Source: Seriola aureovittata
Lineage: Eukaryota > Chordata > Actinopteri > Carangiformes > Carangidae
Assembly: GCF_021018895.1 (NCBI RefSeq)
Contig: NC_079386.1
Coordinates: forward strand, 12,269,835 to 12,333,834
DNA length: 64,000 nucleotides
Reading direction: 5' to 3'
Part shown: one piece after another, positions 59,201-64,000 of the stretch
Position numbering within the stretch: the stretch's first letter is position 1
How the letters are laid out: every line of letters begins with the position of its first letter
Notes under the pieces: generated by a model
What the model was told of the DNA's origin: nothing
Database searches by the model: none
Seen by the model: the letters and a program-made list of their open reading frames with translations, nothing else
Program-made: the position numbers and the translations under genes

Positions 59201-59607
59201 AATAATCTCCCCAGTTAGCCATTACTTTCACAGACAAACATTGCACTGGGTACGTGACAGAATGGATGTGAGCGTCCATGACTAAGAGGTCAACAGTGAA
59301 AAGAACAGATGGTCTCCAAACCAACGGTTTCCTCCTGTTTGGAGCATGAATGTGCACAAAATGAGTTACGGATTAGGAGATACACACACGGTGGTGACAC
59401 TAATGGGGTGACCACAATCAATTTCTATTTTACTCCATGTCAAACTGCCTGTTACTTTTTTAGAAAACTCCAAATCTGGCTGAATGTTGGCATCAGACAA
59501 AGGGATACACAGCCACCTTAGTCCATATTTTTCTACCTATCAGGAGTTTGGATGAGCACAGGATATTAATCAAATTCATTAAAACACCTTCACGAGTATA
59601 TTAAATG

Positions 59608-59612
<5 letters not shown>
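59201..59612. other. unique noncoding DNA
   Basis: No feature recognised. Confidence 0.35.

Positions 59613-59642
<30 letters not shown>
59613..59642. repeat. (TA)n microsatellite
   Basis: Perfect TA repeat, about 14 units. Confidence 0.95.
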
Positions 59643-59646
<4 letters not shown>

Positions 59647-60639
59647 CAATGTATTGTATCTGGAGGCTACCCAAGCGTTTCTGAACAATATCACACAGCA
59701 GTGTTATTACTCAGAGTACATGCTCTTAGCAGCTGGTGTAAGACAGTCTCACCTTTGTAACCACCAGACCATAATGCACATTTTACAGTGAGTCATGTAG
59801 TATATATACATGGCTCACTTTACCTATAGTACATAAAGTGTGCAGCTAATAACACAGTGCTGACTGCAGAACAGGCACGACCACTTTTTCATCCAGTTCC
59901 TTCCTCGTTTCAGTTTTGACTCGATACAATTTCAAATAAAATTAAAAAAAAAAATACTATCTACAGCCCAATTTTCCAATTGTGCCGAGTCACGATTATC
60001 AATGAGTTTAATTTTCCAAAATTCTGTGAATTCTTCAGCGCCTTATTTTGAAATTTTATTTTCCAGTAACAACAACAGAAAGGGAAATTGCCTCTGCCTT
60101 TCTGAGCAGTCAATTCACCAAATTGGTCTCCTGTATATCTGAAAGCCAAGCAGTACAAATGGCAATCAGCCTGAATGGTATTATTGTGACAATTATTTTT
60201 AAGCCATGTTTGCCAATTTGTCAGACAGTAACAAGTAGAGAAAGGCAGGGAGAACAGGAGAAAGACTGGGTAGAAAGAATGTAACGCAACAATGAACATG
60301 AGTCAGACTCCAACTAAAAATGTATCTTGGCATCTTGGGATGCCTTAAGCGTATTAAGGGTTCCCATAAGTGTTCCATAAGTGTTTTTACAGTAACAGGC
60401 AGTTGGATGAGGTCCAGTCCTGTCCAACAGTTGCCAATTGGGACAATAACAAATCCTCCCTGACATTTTACAAACGGGCTGCACATCAAAACACAACATG
60501 GCAAAAATGGCATCAAACGTGTTCCACAGATTTTTTGAAATTAGTAAAGTATAAAGTTACAACAAACTTTGACATGTCAAGCTTTCTGATTTTACTTTAA
60601 GGCCAAAATAGTTTTTGTCTTTGGAGAGATTTTCTGTTA
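59643..60639. other. unique noncoding DNA
   Basis: Frames on both strands at 59,961-60,600 overlap without any family features. No gene. Confidence 0.4.
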
Positions 60640-60765
60640 AGTTAGGCTAACTGCCTCCTGGCTGCAGCTCTGTACTTAACGCACAAACATGAGTGCGGTA
60701 TCTATCTTCTCATCCACCTGTTGTCGAGACAGCAAATAAACATATTTTCCAAAATGTCCTACTAT
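60640..60765 (-). repeat. TTAGCTTAGCTTAGCA-type repeat (family C), fragment
   Basis: 'ttaggctaactgcctcctgg', 'ctgcagctctgtacttaacg', 'acatgagtgcggtatctatc' and 'aaacatattttccaaaatgt' match the 5' block of the family in the orientation of the 22.3 kb copy. Confidence 0.65.
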
Positions 60766-60806
60766 TCCTGTTAGAGGCAACTTATAAAGATTAGGAGCTC
60801 ACTGAG

Positions 60807-60840
60807 TACTTTATTCAACCTCATACTTTATTCAACCTCG
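60807..60840. repeat. 17-bp tandem duplication
   Basis: TACTTTATTCAACCTCA is followed directly by TACTTTATTCAACCTCG, 16 of 17 bases identical: a recent small slippage duplication. Confidence 0.92.
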
Positions 60841-63089
60841 TACCAACAAAGTATATCATGTGACCCAGAGTTGAGTTGACTCATCATCAACCCAAAGTCA
60901 TGTTTTCCTCCCTTTCCGCTGACATGGGCAAAAAATGGATTTCTGTTGGGAGAGAGAAAGAGACTGTCAAGGATGAGAGGGAGTGTCAGTCTGCCAAGAT
61001 CAATAGATGAATCAAAACCACTGCTGATGTTTCACTCTTCACTATCCCTCTTTTATGTATTCACCTTCTTCTTTCTCTATCAAGTCTTTCTTCATCTGAC
61101 GCTGCCAGAAAGCCAAAAAATGCTGACAAACAGTCGTCTGGGCAATTCCAGCATCTTTATTTGCACTCGATCCAAGGAGAAAAAAAAGAAAAAAAATCAG
61201 TAACCTCTAGCAGCCCCACACCCCCTCTTAAACACTTTGTCTCTCCCACACTCCTGCAAAGCTCCACTCCATGGGTGACTGAACTTTTGCTGTTGCCGAC
61301 CCAGAGCCGAGGAACACTCTAGCCGGGGCCCTCGTGCCACCAATTCCCTTACTTTACTCAAATCAAAGTCTCATCATCCAACTTTCTATTTCCAACTAGC
61401 CTTCCCTTTGTCCTCCTACACTGCTCTTACAGCTTTGACTGTTGTTGGCTGCTCTTTTGTTTTTTGTTTTTTTATGCATGTTTACGGTTGAATTTTGTCC
61501 GTGCACCATAATTTTTAATTGTTATTCTTATTAGAAAAAAAGGTTCCTGCCTTGGTCCTGTGAATATGCAAATGAAAAAACAAACAGGGTCTGGTGTTAT
61601 CTTATGTTAACAATGTGGGGTATGGAGAACTGATTGTCACTTGGCTAAAAAAAAGTGATCTACACCTACAGTACAAAAGACAGCAATGTCACAAATATAG
61701 ACTCGGGCCATTGTTCCCAGGCCTTCATTGTCAACACAGTTTGAAAGAATTAGTACTCAGCTCTACACCTAAGGTGTGTGTGGGAGACATTAACAATGCT
61801 TGATCTGATTTTCTGCAGGGAAACAACCATCATAAGCTACATGCCAGAGCCTCCCCCACTGGACTATTCAGACTAATGTTGATGTTTTGACAAATGTGCA
61901 ATAACACTGAGTCTGCTTTTCAAATTGAAATTGAATTTGTATAGAGATGAGTGGAACAGCGGTGTCGGCCCAGCACAAATAACTTAACTCTGTCAGTTGC
62001 TCTTGGCGAGGCTGAATTCATTTGAATCTATTAAGAGAAGAGAAGAGAAGAGAAGAAGAGAGGCAGGAGGACCACACTCATAATTTAAATCCCTTTTATA
62101 ATGGTAAAGTTATCTTAAAGCATTAAACGGCACGAGCGGAAATCTTTCAAAATAAAACCTGTAAGACTTTGCATGCATCATGCATTATAGTTTTATATGA
62201 CAAAATGACAAGGATGTTGTAAGCCAGGCTATATATTTTCAGGCTAGATTTATTTTGGCTATAACGCGTTATAGGCAATCATAGGTACATAGCAATCCCA
62301 TCAGAAATTTCTGTACTGCACCATAAAGCATTTTAAATGTGGTATGACCCGGGGCGGACATAGCAAAGAATGGCCCATACTTCTGAATCAGTCTGGCCAT
62401 CCACAACCCACCTGCAGATCACTGCTTTTCAGGTGAAAACTTTGCGCCTCAAATGTTGGCTTCCACCCAACTTCCAACTTTTTTTTGCTAAATGAGCATT
62501 TTGTGGATTACTCTCTTAATACACAAAAAACCCCAAACTGGAGTTACAAGGTTTTTACACAGCACCACCACCTTCCACCATAACCCTCAAAATATGGACA
62601 CATAGTACCTTGTGGCCTTTTTTAACATAATCTTTGAAAAGAAATTGGCAATTCACATACCAGCTCATACATTTTTATTAAAAATTTAACATCTGAATGA
62701 ATTATTCTGTATCTCATCATCTGAAAGGCCCAGGGTAAAACAGATGTGGTATAATGCTGCCCTCAAGTGCTCCCTGTATGCTCTTCTTACTGAGGCTGTA
62801 AGTTGTAAATACGACTTATTGTGTATTAAAGTGCCTTTGGTGGTGAATAAGAATGAAACAAGGGCAAGGGAGAAAGTTCTTTGGTTACTGTTATGCTAAT
62901 ATATTAAGCAATGTAGAGATACGATGCTAACGCAAGTGTTTGCACAACACTTCATATGTTTATATTTTCTGAACTTGTCTATGTGTCTGATACAAGTAGG
63001 TTGTAGGCTAAAATAAAAATGAAATTACAAGAAATAAAAGTGTAAAAAGTAAAGCGCAGCTGTGATTGTTGAACCCACAGTTGCTACCT
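60841..63089. other. unique noncoding DNA
   Basis: A 16-bp palindrome CTATAACGCGTTATAG at 62,259-62,274. An (AGAAG)n pentanucleotide tract at 62,034-62,062. The 85-codon frame at 60,946-61,203 and 69-codon frame at 61,594-61,803 have no recognised domain. No gene. Confidence 0.4.
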
Positions 63090-63300
63090 CTCAGCAAGCT
63101 AAAGCGTAGCAACATATGGGCTAATTACAACAACAGCCAGCAACTTAGCTTAGCACAAAGAGCGGAAACAGGAAAATGGCTGGCATGGCTCTGCACAACT
63201 TAGCAAAATCCAGCAGCCATCACTTCAAAATTTCACTAACATGTTATATTTTGTTAGTTTAATCTGTACAAAAGCTAAAGTGTAAAATCAACAGATTCAT
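63090..63300 (+). repeat. TTAGCTTAGCTTAGCA-type repeat (family C), copy 5
   Basis: 'cagccagcaacttagcttag', 'cacaaagagcggaaacagga', 'atggctggcatggctctgca', 'ttcactaacatgttatattt' and 'tgttagtttaatctgtacaa' with 'aaagctaaagtgtaaaatca' follow the family order, same direction as the 51.3 kb copy. Confidence 0.75.
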
Positions 63301-63872
63301 GTGTTAACTAGTTCATTCATGTTAGCATACATTACTTTATCTGTTTTGACAAAACAGCTTATTGTAGGTCTCTTACTCAAGGTCAGAAATGACCCATTAT
63401 CTGAATGATAAACTAGATGAAATGTTACAGTTCACTGAAAGTAGAGATGGTGCAACTGAAAAACTTGGCAAGTTTTGACATACACTAACTACTTACAACG
63501 TAGCAGTTACAGTAGCATTGATTGTACCCTGAAATTCACAGTAAAACCTTTCATGCATCACATTGTTTTAGGCTCCACAGTGGAATGAACAGTAAATGGA
63601 AAAAGAGCACTCCTGCACTTTATTTAACAGAACAACTGCTTAAAAATTTGTCAAAGGTATAGAAAGCTATCTTCAGTTACATTAGCTTGCGTTCCACATT
63701 GTATCACTGCGTAGAGGATCTTTTTTATCATTCTTTATGGAAAGCTTAAATGTTACATTGGGGATATCCTGTTCATCTAAACTAGATGGACACTACTGTA
63801 TTTGAACAGTGAACTTTTCTTTAAAAAGATAATATGACAATTATTATTATTTTTATTTATTTATTTTTACAG
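63301..63872. other. unique noncoding DNA
   Basis: No repeat recognised. Ends in an ATT/TTTA-rich pyrimidine-type tract at 63,841-63,872 that would suit a splice acceptor for the following segment on + or AATAAA signals on minus. Confidence 0.4.
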
Positions 63873-63938
63873 TGAGCTGATGATCATCAACCACATTTAC
63901 AGTTCCATGAATTTGTGGCACGCCATGGAGGCTTTGAG
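63873..63938 (+). CDS. candidate internal coding exon, 66 bp, gene unknown (minus strand possible)
   Basis: A T-rich tract ending TTTTTACAG precedes it and GTACTC follows, giving acceptor and donor at both ends. In the open frame it reads ELMIINHIYSSMNLWHAM and a further four residues, with one base before and two after, so the exon is symmetric (66 bp, divisible by 3). The donor is weak beyond GT. On the minus strand the same DNA is also open and could be a last exon: a CTCTCTCTCTGCTGCCTGAG acceptor-like tract, then YLKASMACHKFMEL and a stop, followed by several AATAAA signals. I recognise neither peptide. Codon-like composition contrasts with the neighbouring AT-rich DNA, but the segment is short and chance remains quite possible. 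Confidence 0.28.
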
Positions 63939-64000
63939 GTACTCAGGCAGCAGAGAGAGAGAGTACATTTATAGATTTATAAGCATTTTCTGCACATCAT
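63939..64000. other. window end, unassigned
   Basis: Contains a short (GA)n at 63,954-63,963; would be intron in the plus-strand exon model and contain the acceptor in the minus-strand model. Confidence 0.3.

Noticed and set aside
1..64000. Known vertebrate microRNAs (let-7, miR-9, miR-124, miR-10, miR-204 and others)
   Set aside because: Looked for mature sequences by eye on the + strand; none seen. The minus strand was checked less thoroughly.
1..64000. tRNA, rRNA, CRISPR, prokaryotic operon or phage-like modules
   Set aside because: No B-box plus acceptor-stem arrangement, no repeat-spacer array and no dense gene order; sequence is vertebrate noncoding in character.

Overview
The window looks like intergenic or intronic DNA from a ray-finned fish, most likely a percomorph teleost. 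It is AT-rich and full of dinucleotide microsatellites and homopolymer runs. It also holds dispersed repeats that I know from percomorph genomes: the TTAGCATGCTAA type, the TTAGCTTAGCTTAGCA type, the 'ACCGATTTCCACCAAACTTGG' type, a GGGCTGCAAC/hAT-like element and a GGCCCTGTTCAGACC inverted-repeat element. Family names here come from general familiarity and were not checked against a repeat library. I see no rRNA, tRNA, CRISPR array, bacterial operon or intact transposon gene. No open reading frame reads as a recognisable protein; the long ones run through microsatellites, repeats or apparently unique noncoding DNA.

Layout. 1-562 is an old dispersed repeat cut by the window edge. 563-7,074 is mostly unique DNA with a short hairpin at 3,475 and two poly-C runs near 5.6 and 5.9 kb. 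7-10.1 kb carries two copies of a second repeat family, with a conserved-looking block between them. 11-13 kb is microsatellite-rich. 14-23.3 kb is mainly unique DNA with several blocks resembling vertebrate conserved noncoding elements, interrupted by repeats at 16.6-17.0 kb and 21.9-22.5 kb. 23.3-34.6 kb is AT-rich unique DNA with simple repeats and a folded repeat near 24.5 kb. An apparently intact short inverted-repeat transposon lies at 34,601-34,896. 35.8-44.2 kb again has conserved-looking blocks plus a CpG-dense islet at 43.1-43.4 kb, and a CTCF-like motif follows at 44.65 kb. 47-52.1 kb has a second CpG cluster, a retrotransposon tail, a GGA-rich minisatellite with a 51-bp tandem unit, and a hAT-like element. 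52.5-57.7 kb has three more conserved-looking blocks. 58.3-63.3 kb is rich in old repeats. The last 130 bp holds one short segment that could be a coding exon, on either strand.

Nothing here works together as a gene system. The most reasonable reading is a gene-poor regulatory landscape or a very large intron, with the 63.9 kb segment as the only candidate link to a transcript. Conserved-element calls rest on composition and homeodomain, SOX and POU-like core motifs, so they carry low confidence; a multi-fish alignment would settle them.
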